Below, piece by piece: positions 50,768-61,200 of a stretch of 64,000 nucleotides of DNA. Made by a program: the position numbers and the translations under genes. The DNA comes from JAGOEX01 sp964630905 (GTDB taxonomy: Bacteria > UBP6 > UBA1177). Position 1 is the first letter of the stretch. Each line of letters opens with the position of its first letter. The notes under the pieces were generated by a model. It was not told where the DNA came from, did not search any database, and saw only the letters and a program-made list of their open reading frames with translations. The DNA is taken from the NCBI GenBank assembly GCA_964630905.1, contig CAZVWR010000004.1, positions 1 to 64,000 of the forward strand, in the 5' to 3' direction.

Positions 50768-50778
50768 GGGAGGTTGTC

Positions 50779-51825
50779 ATGAAAAAAAGTATGCTGTTGA
50801 TCATGTTATTAGTTTTTATTACAGGATGTGATAACGAAACTTCTGAAAAAAACGACAATGACACAGAACCTGTACACGAACTTATCGGAAGATATTCCGA
50901 CAGCTTCGGCGGTCCCCATATAATTTCAAACACTGTCTGGGATCAGGGCGGAATGATGGGGAGGTTCAATATTGAGCTTTTTGACAGCGAAAATGATGTG
51001 ATCATTGCTCAAAATGACAAGAACAATGAATTCAGTGCTGAAAAATGGAGCCGTTTCGATTACCTTATCGATTCGTCAAAAATATATTTCTGCCAGATAG
51101 TTTATGATTTGGACACGATGCAGGAAGCAATTGATGCAACAGGGGCCGATAGAGGTGATCTTGATGGCGGCTGTAACGGTTTTGGATGGACTGAACTGGC
51201 TGAAATTGCTGAAGAATCAATTGATAAAGATGACGCACTGATAGTTGCATGGGCAAATGGTCATGAGTCATATATTCCAGGAGAAGATCTGATCGAAGAT
51301 TGGAAAACACCTGACAAAGCAATTGGTAAAGCTGAAGGAACTTCGACTGATATAGTTTCACTTGGAAACGGCGGAAGTATAGTTCTGACTTTTGAAAAAC
51401 CGGTTACAGATGGCCAAGGAGCTGATTTTGCAGTTTTTGAGAACAGTCTAAGTGACACTTTTCTTGAGCTTGCGTTTGTAGAAGTAAGCAGTGACGGAAC
51501 GAATTTCTTAAGATTTGACACATATTATCTCGGTGTTGACCCCGTTGATGCTTTCGGAAATCATGACTCGTCACTCATCTGGGGATTTGCAGGAAAATTC
51601 AAACAGGGACTCGGCACTAAATTTGATCTGAATGATCTTGCTGAAAAATCAGAAGTGGTTGATAAAACTGTAGATCTGAGCAATATTACACACATAAGAA
51701 TCGTTGATGTAATTGGTAACGGAAGCGAAATCGACACACTCGGAAATCCGGTCTATGACCCTTATCCCACAACGGAAAGTGCCGGCTTTGACCTCGATGC
51801 GGTCGGCGTGATGAATTTGAAATAA
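50779..51825 (+). CDS. Surface lipoprotein of the B12 operon
   Basis: GGGAGG before the ATG; lipobox ITGC. The C-terminal 180 residues belong to a wide family of cell-surface proteins recognised by [49 protein letters not shown] and [11 protein letters not shown], ending in [12 protein letters not shown]. Such proteins are often found beside B12 receptors in other phyla, where they may bind corrinoids. The N-terminal 150 residues are unassigned. Probably last in the btuB operon. Confidence 0.82.
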   Translation: MKKSMLLIMLLVFITGCDNETSEKNDNDTEPVHELIGRYSDSFGGPHIISNTVWDQGGMMGRFNIELFDSENDVIIAQNDKNNEFSAEKWSRFDYLIDSSKIYFCQIVYDLDTMQEAIDATGADRGDLDGGCNGFGWTELAEIAEESIDKDDALIVAWANGHESYIPGEDLIEDWKTPDKAIGKAEGTSTDIVSLGNGGSIVLTFEKPVTDGQGADFAVFENSLSDTFLELAFVEVSSDGTNFLRFDTYYLGVDPVDAFGNHDSSLIWGFAGKFKQGLGTKFDLNDLAEKSEVVDKTVDLSNITHIRIVDVIGNGSEIDTLGNPVYDPYPTTESAGFDLDAVGVMNLK

Positions 51826-51897
51826 TTGCAATTTTTCGAGAATAAACTATATCATAAAGGTGTTTGTCGGGATGTTTTTTTCGATGGAGTTTTAAAT

Positions 51898-53049
51898 ATG
51901 AAAAGATTTCTGCTTGTTGTATTTTTTGCACTGTTTCTTCCGTTTTTTGTCAGTGCTTCAGATGAAGGAAAGGATGTTTTTTACTTTTTCTATTCATACA
52001 AATGTCCTCACTGTATTGAAGCGCATCCTTTCATTGATAAGCTCAAAACAGAATATCCGGACATAGTTTTCAAAGATCTTGAAGTTATGAAAATTCCTGA
52101 AAACAGAGAGCTTTTTAAAAAAATGATTGGAGAACTCGGAATTCAGGGCGGTGGTGTTCCGACATTTATTTTCAATGGAAAATTTGTTGTAGGTTTCCAG
52201 GCAGGACATCACGACAGACTTATAAGACAGATGATTGATCTTAACATGTCAGATCATAAAAAGGAGAGTTGTCAGAGTGCAGACTGCAAAGAGTGCAAGG
52301 AAAATATGATAGATGTTCCGATACTTGGAAAGATCGATGCTAAAATGGTCTCTTTGCCGAGTTTTACTTTCATAATCGGACTTCTTGACGGCATAAATCC
52401 ATGTGCAATGTGGGTTCTTATGTTCCTTCTCACCCTTCTTGTCAACGCAAAAAGCAGAAAAAAACTGATAATGGTCGGAACAGTTTTCGTTGTTTCATCC
52501 GCGGTGGTATATTTTCTGTTCATGACCGCATGGCTCAACATTTTCACTTTCATGGGGGTAAGTCAGTATATTACGATAGCACTCGGAATTCTTGCACTTT
52601 TAATGGGACTTATCAACATAAAGGAGTTTTTCTTCTTTAAAAAAGGGATCAGCCTGATGATACCTGAAAAAGCAAAACCCAAGCTTTTTGAGAAAATGAG
52701 AAAGATAATGAATAACAGCAGTTTTGCAGTTTCTCTTTTCGGTACTATCGCACTTGCATTTTTTGTAAATCTCATTGAACTTGGATGCACGATCGGACTT
52801 CCGGCAATTTATACGAGAGTCCTTTCAGTTCAGCAGATAAGCACATCGGTAAAATATTTCTACATGGCTCTCTACAATGCTTATTATGTCATTCCTCTTG
52901 CAGTTATTGTCGCTCTTTTCGTTTTCACGATGGGCAAATACAGATTTGAGGAAAAACACGCAAAAGTGCTTAAACTGGTAAGCGGAATATTGATGATAAC
53001 ACTTGGAGCGATACTTGTTTTCAAACCCGATCTTCTTGTTTTCGCGTAG
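51898..53049 (+). CDS. Thioredoxin-domain / CcdA-like membrane fusion protein
   Basis: GGAG at 51886 sets ATG 51898; the in-frame TTG at 51826 would put 24 polar residues before the signal peptide. Residues 20-130 form an exported thioredoxin-fold domain with CPHC and a cis-Pro loop (GGGVPTFIF). A Cys-rich linker (CQSADCKEC) leads to a six-helix membrane domain like DsbD/CcdA with buried NPCAMW and ELGCTIG Cys. Electrons would pass from the membrane domain to the exported CPHC. It could serve the many disulfide-rich secreted proteins of this window. Confidence 0.87.
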   Translation: MKRFLLVVFFALFLPFFVSASDEGKDVFYFFYSYKCPHCIEAHPFIDKLKTEYPDIVFKDLEVMKIPENRELFKKMIGELGIQGGGVPTFIFNGKFVVGFQAGHHDRLIRQMIDLNMSDHKKESCQSADCKECKENMIDVPILGKIDAKMVSLPSFTFIIGLLDGINPCAMWVLMFLLTLLVNAKSRKKLIMVGTVFVVSSAVVYFLFMTAWLNIFTFMGVSQYITIALGILALLMGLINIKEFFFFKKGISLMIPEKAKPKLFEKMRKIMNNSSFAVSLFGTIALAFFVNLIELGCTIGLPAIYTRVLSVQQISTSVKYFYMALYNAYYVIPLAVIVALFVFTMGKYRFEEKHAKVLKLVSGILMITLGAILVFKPDLLVFA

Positions 53050-53052
53050 GAA

Positions 53053-53874
53053 CTAAGAAAGTTTTTTAAATATCTTTTCACCGATCTTTTCAAATTCGAT
53101 TCCGGCTGGTGTTTTCCCGTAAACATTTACAAAAAATCTTCCTTTATCTCCGCATTCGCTTACTAAAGGTTCGATCGGGATCTCGCCTAATATTTCTGTG
53201 TTATGATCCTCTGCCATTTTTGCAATGCCGCCCTGTTTGAATATGTAGCTTTTTTCACCGCATTTTGGGCAGACGAAGTGGCTCATGTTGACGACTATTC
53301 CAAGGTTTTTAAATCCAAGTCCGCTTGCAAATGAAAGTGATTTTCTGACATCGCTGATTGAAACTTCCTGAGGAGTTGTGACTATCAATGCATTTGCTTT
53401 ATCTTTAAGGAACTGTGCAACAGTAAGCGGCTCATCACCTGTTCCGGGAGGGGAGTCAATGATAAGATAATCGAGTTCACCCCACTCAACATCGCAGAAA
53501 AACTGTTTTATAGCACTAACCTTCATCGGTCCTCTCCAGATGACGGGCGAGTCAATGGATTCAAGTGCAAGCCCGATGCTGACAGCGTGAAAAGTGTCTG
53601 AAATTCTTACCGGTTTTATTTTTCCCGATTCATCTGATCCCAGTTTTTTTCCTTCAATTCCAAGAAGTTTCGGAATGCTCGGACCGTGAAAATCCACATC
53701 CATAATGCCGACATTTTTTCCCTGCATTGCAAAATAATATGCAAGATTCACAGCGACACTGCTTTTGCCGACACCACCCTTTCCGCTCATGACAACGATA
53801 ATGTTTCTGATCTTTGAAACAGTTTCATTAAACCGTTTCTCCTCTTCCTCATTCGTAAAAAGTGAAAATGCCAT
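53053..53874 (-). CDS. mrp: Mrp/NBP35-type iron-sulfur carrier ATPase
   Basis: A P-loop ATPase that binds and transfers Fe-S clusters. The deviant Walker A GKGGVGKS is at residues 31-38, and DVDFHGPSIPKLLG, DSPPGTGDEPLT and the cluster CPKC are all present. GGAGG lies nine bases before the ATG. It converges on the thioredoxin fusion gene with three bases between. Normal in length, without the N-terminal MIP18 domain. Confidence 0.95.
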   Translation of the reverse strand: MAFSLFTNEEEEKRFNETVSKIRNIIVVMSGKGGVGKSSVAVNLAYYFAMQGKNVGIMDVDFHGPSIPKLLGIEGKKLGSDESGKIKPVRISDTFHAVSIGLALESIDSPVIWRGPMKVSAIKQFFCDVEWGELDYLIIDSPPGTGDEPLTVAQFLKDKANALIVTTPQEVSISDVRKSLSFASGLGFKNLGIVVNMSHFVCPKCGEKSYIFKQGGIAKMAEDHNTEILGEIPIEPLVSECGDKGRFFVNVYGKTPAGIEFEKIGEKIFKKLS

Positions 53875-53959
53875 ATCTTAAAACCTCCAAGTAAAAAGAA
53901 AAAATCCACACAGAGACAATAGTCCCCAAAATCTTTTTTTCAAGAGGATAACAGATTCA

Positions 53960-53986
53960 TTGACATAAAATCAATAAAAATATAAA
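53960..53986 (+). promoter_or_regulatory. Possible promoter for the LolDE-type operon
   Basis: TTGACA at 53960-53965 is followed after 15 bases by TATAAA at 53981-53986, about 40 bases before the ATPase start. Spacing is short but both hexamers are good. Divergent from mrp. Confidence 0.5.
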
Positions 53987-54026
53987 GTCCGGAGTTTTAA
54001 ATTCTGTTTGATAGTTTGGAGAGATG

Positions 54027-54695
54027 ATGGATGTTATTTTAAAAAACATTTCAAAGGGTTACAAAAACGCAACTGGTGAGAGTTTTGCCGTTATTAAAGA
54101 TCTTAACCTTGAGCTTAAAAGCGGAGCGGTGCTTCGTCTTAAAGGGGCAAGCGGAAGTGGAAAGACCACACTTATGAACATTGTTTCAGGTCTTATTCTT
54201 CCTGACAGCGGAACGGTCAAGGCGGGTGATTTTGAAATAACCGCAATGAGCGAAACCGGAAGAGACAGGTTCAGAGCTGAAAATACCGGTTATATTTTCC
54301 AGACATTCAATCTTCTAAGCCCTTTTTCTGTCATTGAAAATGTTTATGCACCTCTCGCTTTTGCAGGGGAACTCCCTGAAAAATTTGAAGAAAAAGCGAT
54401 TGCTGTTTTGAATGAGGTGGGACTTGCCGGTCTTGAAAAAAGGAAGATCTACCATCTTTCGGTGGGGCAGAGGCAGAGGGTTTGTGTTGCAAGGGTTCTT
54501 TTTTCAAACCCCCGGATCATTCTTGCCGATGAACCGACCGCATCTTTGGACACAGAAAGTGCAAAAACGGTTTACAGATCGATCGAAAAGTGCAGAAATA
54601 ACGGCTCGACAATAATTTTCGCCTCACATGACAGGATATTTGATGACTTTAACAGCGACATGGTATTCGATCTTGAAACAGGGAGGGTGTCATGA
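54027..54695 (+). CDS. LolD/MacB-type ABC transporter ATPase
   Basis: Walker A GASGSGKT near residues 40-47, signature LSVGQRQR in place of LSGGQ, and Walker B IILADEPTASLD. The protein pairs with the FtsX-type permease whose ATG overlaps its TGA. ATG 54027 is five bases from GGAG and is preferred to ATG 54024. In LolCDE such an ATPase sorts lipoproteins and in MacB it exports peptides or drugs; the His-rich permease and the DUF3299-like partner here point instead to metal handling. Confidence 0.9.
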   Translation: MDVILKNISKGYKNATGESFAVIKDLNLELKSGAVLRLKGASGSGKTTLMNIVSGLILPDSGTVKAGDFEITAMSETGRDRFRAENTGYIFQTFNLLSPFSVIENVYAPLAFAGELPEKFEEKAIAVLNEVGLAGLEKRKIYHLSVGQRQRVCVARVLFSNPRIILADEPTASLDTESAKTVYRSIEKCRNNGSTIIFASHDRIFDDFNSDMVFDLETGRVS

Positions 54696-55981
54696 GGGCG
54701 GCATTTATTTTAAAAGCAGTTATGCACAATATGAAACACAGATGCTCTGCTGTGGTTATCTCAATAATTTCAATAGCTTGTGCATTCGCTTTTTTAAGTG
54801 CTATCGGGAATGTGACTTTCGGACTGGCTACAACGGCCGTAAACAGTTCTCTGAGTTTTCCGCTTGTTATCGGACCTGAGGGATCAAGCGACACCCAGCT
54901 TGTAATGTCAACGGTTTTTAATATCGATAAACCGAAAGGAACACTTGAATATTCAGTTTTTGAAGAATTGATCAAAGATAAAAGGGTCGCATCAGCATTT
55001 CCTGTTGCAAGGGCTGACAGTTACATGGGGATTCCCATAACAGGGGTGACCTCTGATTTTATTAAGGAAAAAAGCAACGGATTCATAAAGTTGAAAGAAG
55101 GTTTTGTTTCTGACGATATTTTTCCTGAATCTGACCTTCACAGAGCTGTTATCGGTTTTAAAATAGCCGAAAGATACGGACTCACAATTGACGATAAGTT
55201 TGTTGGCAGTCACGGACATGTGGGTGATGAAAATGCTCACGGTCATGATGATTTTCAATATTTCGTTGCAGGAATAATGAATCCTGTTAACGGACCGGAA
55301 GATTTTTCTATTTATGTCAATTTAAGAGCAGTCTGGAAAATTCATGAGAAGGGAGATGAACACGACGATCACAATGCAGATAATGAACACCATGAACACC
55401 ACGAAGGGTGTGATCACGGCACTGATGGCGAAGCCCATGAAACGCTTTCTGCGATTCTTGTGAAAACTGTAAATCCGGTCGCTACGAGCGAACTTGAAAG
55501 GGAATATTCATCAAGAAGCGGAACAAGTGCAACGGATGTGGCAAAAACAGTCAGAAGGGTTGTCCAGTATATGAACAAAGCCGAAACAGCGGCAGGATTT
55601 TTCAGTTACGGAACATTATTGATCGTTCTTGCAATGGTTTTTGTAACAATGGTCATGGCAATAAATGAAAGAAAGAAAGAGATGGCCATGATGAGAACTT
55701 TGGGAATAGGCAAACTCCCGATTTCATTGACTGTAATGATCGAATCAATGATAATTACAGTTGCCGGTGTTCTTGCCGGTGTTGTTCTCGGTCATTTTGT
55801 TTTATGGTATTTAAAACCACTTATAGATTTCAATCTCGGAATAAGTCTCGAACCGTTTTTTGTCACAAAAGTTGAAATACAGGGAATATTGATTACTCTG
55901 ATGTCCGGTCAGATCATTTCAATTATTGCAATGCTCCGGATTTATAACATGAACCTTGTGGAAGAGGTAGCCAGAGACTGA
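54692..55981 (+). CDS. FtsX-type ABC permease with His-rich periplasmic insert
   Basis: Four membrane segments in the LolC/LolE layout: one near residue 15-40, then a large periplasmic domain, and three at the C-terminus (LLIVLAMVFVTMVMAI, VMIESMIITVAGVLAGVVLG, GILITLMSGQIISIIAML). The periplasmic domain carries two His/Asp clusters, residues about 174-186 (HGHVGDENAHGHDD) and 220-250 with about ten His and a Cys. Such runs bind zinc or other divalent metals. The same layout occurs in permeases of the Vibrio ZrgA zinc system as I recall it. Direction of transport is open. Confidence 0.86.
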   Translation: MRAAFILKAVMHNMKHRCSAVVISIISIACAFAFLSAIGNVTFGLATTAVNSSLSFPLVIGPEGSSDTQLVMSTVFNIDKPKGTLEYSVFEELIKDKRVASAFPVARADSYMGIPITGVTSDFIKEKSNGFIKLKEGFVSDDIFPESDLHRAVIGFKIAERYGLTIDDKFVGSHGHVGDENAHGHDDFQYFVAGIMNPVNGPEDFSIYVNLRAVWKIHEKGDEHDDHNADNEHHEHHEGCDHGTDGEAHETLSAILVKTVNPVATSELEREYSSRSGTSATDVAKTVRRVVQYMNKAETAAGFFSYGTLLIVLAMVFVTMVMAINERKKEMAMMRTLGIGKLPISLTVMIESMIITVAGVLAGVVLGHFVLWYLKPLIDFNLGISLEPFFVTKVEIQGILITLMSGQIISIIAMLRIYNMNLVEEVARD

Positions 55982-55982
55982 T

Positions 55983-56816
55983 ATGTCAAGGAAAAAGAAC
56001 ATTTTTATTGCTTTAGCTGTGATATTATCTGCATTGATAGTCACAGCTATCTATGAAATGAGGCCCGAACGAGATCTTTCTGAAAAACTTCTTCCGAAAG
56101 AATATCAGGGTAGAGATGCCATCACCGGGCTTGGTGATATTTCTTCAAGCAGACCGGTTGAGAAAGTTGAAGGTGGTGAGAAGGTTGAGAATGTTGAGAA
56201 AGTTGAGAACGTTGAGAAAGTTGAAAATGTTGAGAAGGTTGAGGGAAAACTTCCTGCAGCCGAAAAGTTCAAAAAAGCGAACGAATCAATTTCCGACAGC
56301 TTTAAGAAGCACGGCACGGATGTGGTTCTTAAGCCAGTGGACAAACTTGTGGAAAAAGAAAAATATCACGGGAAATATACTCTGAACGAACCCGATTTTT
56401 CAAATCTGCATCCCCTTAATTATCAGGGACTTAAAAAGGTTTATACATATTTCAGGTTGAAAGAATCAATGCCGGAAGTGGTAGTGAACAAACTGAATGG
56501 AGCTGCTGTTGTAATGACAGGTGCTGTAATGCCTGTCGATAAAATTCCCGAAGACGGCAATTTTACGGCTTTCTGGCTTTCAAACCCGTCAATAGTTCTT
56601 GCCGGATGTGTTTTTTGCAACCCGCCCACACTTGCTGATATAGTTTATGTTTATAAAGACAGCGGCGAGAAACCCTTCAAATTTGAAAGGGAAAAGCTTT
56701 TTAAGCAGGTAGTTCTGGTAAGAGTTACCGGACGGTTATTTTTCGGCCCTGAAACAATAAAAGACCAGATATTTCTTTTCAGCATTCTTGCAACCGATGT
56801 GGAGATACTGAATTGA
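55983..56816 (+). CDS. DUF3299-like exported protein with KVEN repeats
   Basis: An N-terminal signal anchor (residues 5-22) is followed by a tandem Glu-Lys-Val-Glu-Asn repeat (about residues 59-88) and a C-terminal domain of 150 residues. That domain has the DUF3299 pattern: a beta-rich GAAVVMTGAVMPVDKIPEDGNFTAFWLSNP, then a Cys/Pro loop VFCNPPTLADIVYV. DUF3299 proteins occur with LolDE-type ABC genes and zinc-binding proteins in proteobacteria. It begins one base after the permease stop and closes the operon. Confidence 0.75.
   Translation: MSRKKNIFIALAVILSALIVTAIYEMRPERDLSEKLLPKEYQGRDAITGLGDISSSRPVEKVEGGEKVENVEKVENVEKVENVEKVEGKLPAAEKFKKANESISDSFKKHGTDVVLKPVDKLVEKEKYHGKYTLNEPDFSNLHPLNYQGLKKVYTYFRLKESMPEVVVNKLNGAAVVMTGAVMPVDKIPEDGNFTAFWLSNPSIVLAGCVFCNPPTLADIVYVYKDSGEKPFKFEREKLFKQVVLVRVTGRLFFGPETIKDQIFLFSILATDVEILN
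56157..56244 (+). repeat. KVEN-coding tandem repeat
   Basis: Six or so 12-15 base units encode KVEN/KVEG (GAGAAGGTTGAGAATGTT-like). Nearly identical units suggest slippage in recent time; copy number may vary between strains. It codes for a rigid or helical linker between the membrane anchor and the DUF3299-like domain. Confidence 0.85.
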
Positions 56817-56912
56817 TAGGACTCCTGTGCAACTTATTGATATTAAAGAATAAAAAAGTTTGGAAGATGTCTTGCTAAATTGTGTGTGTGAGAAAAATGT
56901 TCATTTAAACAT

Positions 56913-56941
56913 TTGACTTTTAGAGGTGTATTTACTATTTT
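56913..56941 (+). promoter_or_regulatory. Possible promoter of the beta-barrel/metzincin operon
   Basis: TTGACT at 56913-56918 and TATTTT at 56936-56941 have a 17-base spacer in the 168-base gap before the barrel gene. The -10 is imperfect. Confidence 0.4.
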
Positions 56942-56996
56942 GGCAGGCGCTTCAAGGAGAACGGTTTGAGAAACTTATTCATAAATGGAGGAGACA

Positions 56997-58253
56997 TTGA
57001 AAGTATTTAAGATTTACTTTCTCTCTCTGCTGCTTATTTTCGCTTTCCCGGTTTTAGCTCAGGAGAATGCCGGTGAAGGTGAGACAGAGCCTGAAAAATC
57101 AGTTTCGGAAGATACTGAGGATGATGTAGAGGAAGAAGAGGGTGAAGCAGAGAGCAAGGAAGAAAAACCTGCCGAAGCGAAACCTGAAGAGGTAAAGCCT
57201 GAAGAGGTAAAGCCTGCCGAAGTTAAGCCGGAACCCGTTGCGGAAACACCTGTGGCAACTCCGGAAGTAAGAGAAGAACCCAAGGTGGCAGTTAAAATCG
57301 AAGGCGAACCTGAAGGTGAAAAAGGTAAAGATGATGGTAAAGAAAAAGAGAACAAAAAGTTCAACATCAGCATCATCAACGGTTTTTCACATGGGTTCGC
57401 AAAGGAAAGAAAATCTTTTTCCTATAATCTTACACTGGGAGCATCATATATGTTTCCGTGGCAGATAGCTTTTTCTGCGGATGTAGGTCTTAACGCTCTT
57501 TACAGATACGATCTTGATAATTCTATCCCGACAGAAGGCGGGTATGCAACTGATGAAAAGATCGATTCAGGGGTATTTGACGGCACTCCGTTGAATCTGG
57601 GTCTTTCAAAAGCATTTCCTGTTGTATGGAATATAGGTGGAAATCTTGGCATCAGCGCAGGTCTTCCATTTACATCAACTGAGCTCTGGGAGCAGTATAA
57701 GATTTACACTATGCTTACAGCAAGTCTCGGTTTTGCAAGACCCTTTAAAGTCGGAAAAGAAACTTCTGTTGTTCCGGCATTTAACTTTTCTTACACAAAA
57801 ACATTTGCTAAATATGACTATGATACAGACCCTTATCAGAACACGATATCAAGCCCGATCAACGAACACACTTTTGTTCTGGGTTTGAATCTTTCTCTTG
57901 CTTACAAGGGGCTTAAGCTTGCCGTGAACGGTGGATATGTTATCTCGAGAAATTATTCAGTAACTTCAATGCCTGAAGATTGGTACGGTGACGGCGATCA
58001 TCGTAAACAAGGAACTGTTTATCAGGATTGGAGTTATATTTTCAGTTTCGGAGCATCAATTTCATATTCTATTAAGGAATGGAGTTTCGGACTTGGCGTA
58101 AGAACCAATGCTCCGGAATATGACAGCGGCAACTATGTGGGATTTCCGACGGTTGCAGGTGATCCAGCGGTTGACAACGGATCGGCGAACTACCCGTTCA
58201 AACCGAAATATACAAGAGTTTTTGCTAATATTGGCTATTCATACAGTTTCTAA
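56997..58253 (+). CDS. Outer-membrane beta-barrel protein with Glu/Pro/Lys-rich periplasmic arm
   Basis: The start is TTG 56997, five bases from GGAGG; ATG 56985 overlaps that site. A signal peptide (ending VLAQ) is followed by about 75 residues of Glu, then repeated EEVKP/AEVKP units (near 57180-57240), which resemble the extended arm of TonB. The remaining 290 residues are an amphipathic barrel (GFSHGFAKERKSFSYNLTLGASYMF, LGISAGLPFTS, LVLGLNLSLAYKGLK, SYSIKEWSFGLGVRT) ending VFANIGYSYSF with terminal Phe, the usual Bam signal. It lies 16 bases before the metzincin gene, which suggests a complex. Confidence 0.83.
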   Translation: MKVFKIYFLSLLLIFAFPVLAQENAGEGETEPEKSVSEDTEDDVEEEEGEAESKEEKPAEAKPEEVKPEEVKPAEVKPEPVAETPVATPEVREEPKVAVKIEGEPEGEKGKDDGKEKENKKFNISIINGFSHGFAKERKSFSYNLTLGASYMFPWQIAFSADVGLNALYRYDLDNSIPTEGGYATDEKIDSGVFDGTPLNLGLSKAFPVVWNIGGNLGISAGLPFTSTELWEQYKIYTMLTASLGFARPFKVGKETSVVPAFNFSYTKTFAKYDYDTDPYQNTISSPINEHTFVLGLNLSLAYKGLKLAVNGGYVISRNYSVTSMPEDWYGDGDHRKQGTVYQDWSYIFSFGASISYSIKEWSFGLGVRTNAPEYDSGNYVGFPTVAGDPAVDNGSANYPFKPKYTRVFANIGYSYSF

Positions 58254-58269
58254 TTAAGGAGGTTTTATT

Positions 58270-61200
58270 ATGAACTGGATTAAAAGAGCATTTTCACTGC
58301 TTGTAGCTCTTGTTGTTGTAATGATAGCGGTATCATGTACAACTGAAAGAGATGCAGTGGACAAATCACCTGAACTTTCTCTGGACAAGAGGTTGTTCGA
58401 AGGAGAATTTTTTCTCCGTCAGACCGTTTTTGATCTCCCGTATATTGCTGATTATGCGTTTATCGGTGAGTCGAATGACGGTAAAATAATTAAGTGGAAA
58501 ATTACCGAAAACTGGCTTGTTGCTTACAGTATCTGGGACAAATTGTCTGTTGTTGATACTAACGAAACAGTTGATGTAAACGAAACACCCGTCTATGCGT
58601 ATCCTATCGCTATGCATTATGACATTGTTCCAAGTGAGAATCCGACAACAGGAGAAGCGCTCCCTGTTCTTTCTATTAACATGGACAGACCGTGGAATGA
58701 AAGGCGCTATTTTCAGCTTGCAACAAATACAAGAAGCGGTGTAAACAACTATGAACTTAAGTACATGGCGATGACACAGGAATGGGACGGTCCTTTTTAC
58801 AGAGCCGGTCTTACTACTGGAACAGATTGGGAATTCTATTCTCATGACGGTACTTTTATTGCACCGAAGAAATATCGTGAATATACAGCTATTGCTGATG
58901 ACAAAGAAAGATTCAATAAAGAAGTTGAATGGTTCCAGTTCTACTCTACTGAATATTTTCAGCCTGTTAATAACTGGGACAGCATTTACACAATGGAAGA
59001 TGTTGAAGAATTTATTGGAAACGAACCGGCAACAATTAAGTATAGATTCGTTTTCACAAAAGTGAACAGAGATGTTGTTGGAAAAAGAGACTATGATCTC
59101 GCAACAAAAAGTTATTTGTGGAAAAATGGTTCCAAAGATAACGGTTTCAGACCTCTTGAATTCAGAGATGAGCTTTTCCGTGAATATGGTTTTTTCACAA
59201 ATACTTTCAGAGGTTACGACAACTATCACGGATACAAGATGGACAATGTCCATATTTTTGCAAATTACTGGAATATGGCTTGGGCCAACGAGAAGAAAGA
59301 GTGGAATTTCAAGTGTGGAGCAGGTGAAGTCTATGCTGATTGTCTTAAAAAGGTTAAATATCAGCAGAAAATAGTTTTTGTTTCATCACCGAAAACGCCA
59401 CTTAGAATGATCCCTATAAACTGTGCAATTACAAAGGATTATAACCACGCAATGCTTGCTTCAAGGTATGCGGCAATGAATCCGGGAAGTGATACCCGTC
59501 AGTTTGAAAAATGGTATGTAGATAATTATGATAAGGACTTCTTTACTGAAATTAATGGTCAAAAAGTCCGTGATCAGTACTGGTATCTTGGAAATCTGCC
59601 GGAAGATTGGGAAGAAAAATGTTTTGTTCCTGATGAATATGCTTGGATTCAGAGATGGGATGGTTCATTCATTGATGAAAATGCGGATGGTACCGTTGAT
59701 TCAGATGTGGAAAAAATCCTTGAAGAATATAAAAATGATTTGGTTGTAATGGTAAAAAATCATGTTGAAGCGTATATTCCTGCAAGAGACGGAAAATCAC
59801 TTTACGGTTTTGAAAACTATTATAATTTGTCAAACACAAGTCGTGAAAATGCGGCAAAAATCTGTGTAGAACCTGAAGAAGTTGCGAAATATAGAGAAGA
59901 TGTTGCTATGCAGTTCTCAACATGTATCACTAATGATGAAGGAATGACTTCACTTTATGTTGATGAGGCTGGAAGAGCAGAGTGGAGAGGAGATCGCTGG
60001 AGTTGTAAAGTATATGCTGAAGACGATGCCTGCCCGGAAGGGACAGTAGAAGCAAAAGCGGCATGTGTTCTTAACGAAGAAAGATCATGTGAAGTTGAAG
60101 ATGGAGTTCCGGCACTCCGTTATAAATATGACAACGGTAATCCGAAAGCCGCTCTTATTAACTGGGTTGAAAAACCCACAGAATACGGAATCCTCGGTGT
60201 TGCACAGTGGAATGTTAATCCGGAAACCGGAATGTCTATGGGTGCTGGTGCAAATATTGCAGGATCTGTTCTTGCATGGGCAACAGAAAGAGCCGTGGAA
60301 ATGGCAAGAATGGTTATTTCAAAGGATGATCCTGCGGCTTGGGATTTCGAAGATCTTCTTAATCCTGATTATGCTCAATATCCTGAGGTTGCATGGAACA
60401 ATAAACCTTCAACAATTGAGCCGAAATCTCTTACAGGAAGCAAAAGACTCGAGAATTCGTTTAGTATGATTAACAAACCTTCCGCTAAATTAAACGCAAA
60501 GCTTCCTGTTGCATTCCAGCAGAATGTTTTTGATGAAATACAGGAAAAATTTGATTCAAAAACGAAGATGCAAGACAGATTCGATTTTGCAGATATAAAA
60601 GATTCTAAATGGGAAAATGATATGGTTCCTTATTCCATTAAAAAATCACTTTTCCCATGGGCTGATCCCGCAATGAATCCTACATATTCTGACGCTGAGA
60701 AAGAGATAATGCAGCCTTGGTTCGGCGGCCCAGAAATGATGAATGCGGCACTTTTAAGATTTACCGATGCAAGAGCTCGCGACTTTGATTATGATGAAAG
60801 CTTTATGGATGGAACAATAGTCAACTTCATAAAGGCAAAACAGCTTGAGCTTCGTGGAAAGATTACAGACTGGAACAAGCCAAGTGGGCAGGATAAGTAC
60901 GAACAGGCACTTATTTATTCAATTTATGATGAACTTGAAAAATTGATGTATAAAGGTGTTGCTCAGCATGAAATGGGTCATGTAGTTGGTCTTAGACACA
61001 ATTTTGCAGGTTCCACAGATAAGAATAATTATATAGATGGATTTTTCAGAACTGAAAACTATCCGGCACTTGAACAGGAAATTGAAGAGCATGTAAGAAC
61101 AAGGGTAGCTGAGTCTGTTAATTCAGATGATCTGAAAACTATTGGTGATGAAGTATGGAGAATAAAAAGAAGATTTGAATCCGGAATGGGTTATTACATG

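Noticed and set aside
58366..59253. 295-codon frame antisense to the metzincin
   Set aside because: It overlaps the signal-peptide end of a clear gene, lacks a ribosome site and has antisense-type composition.
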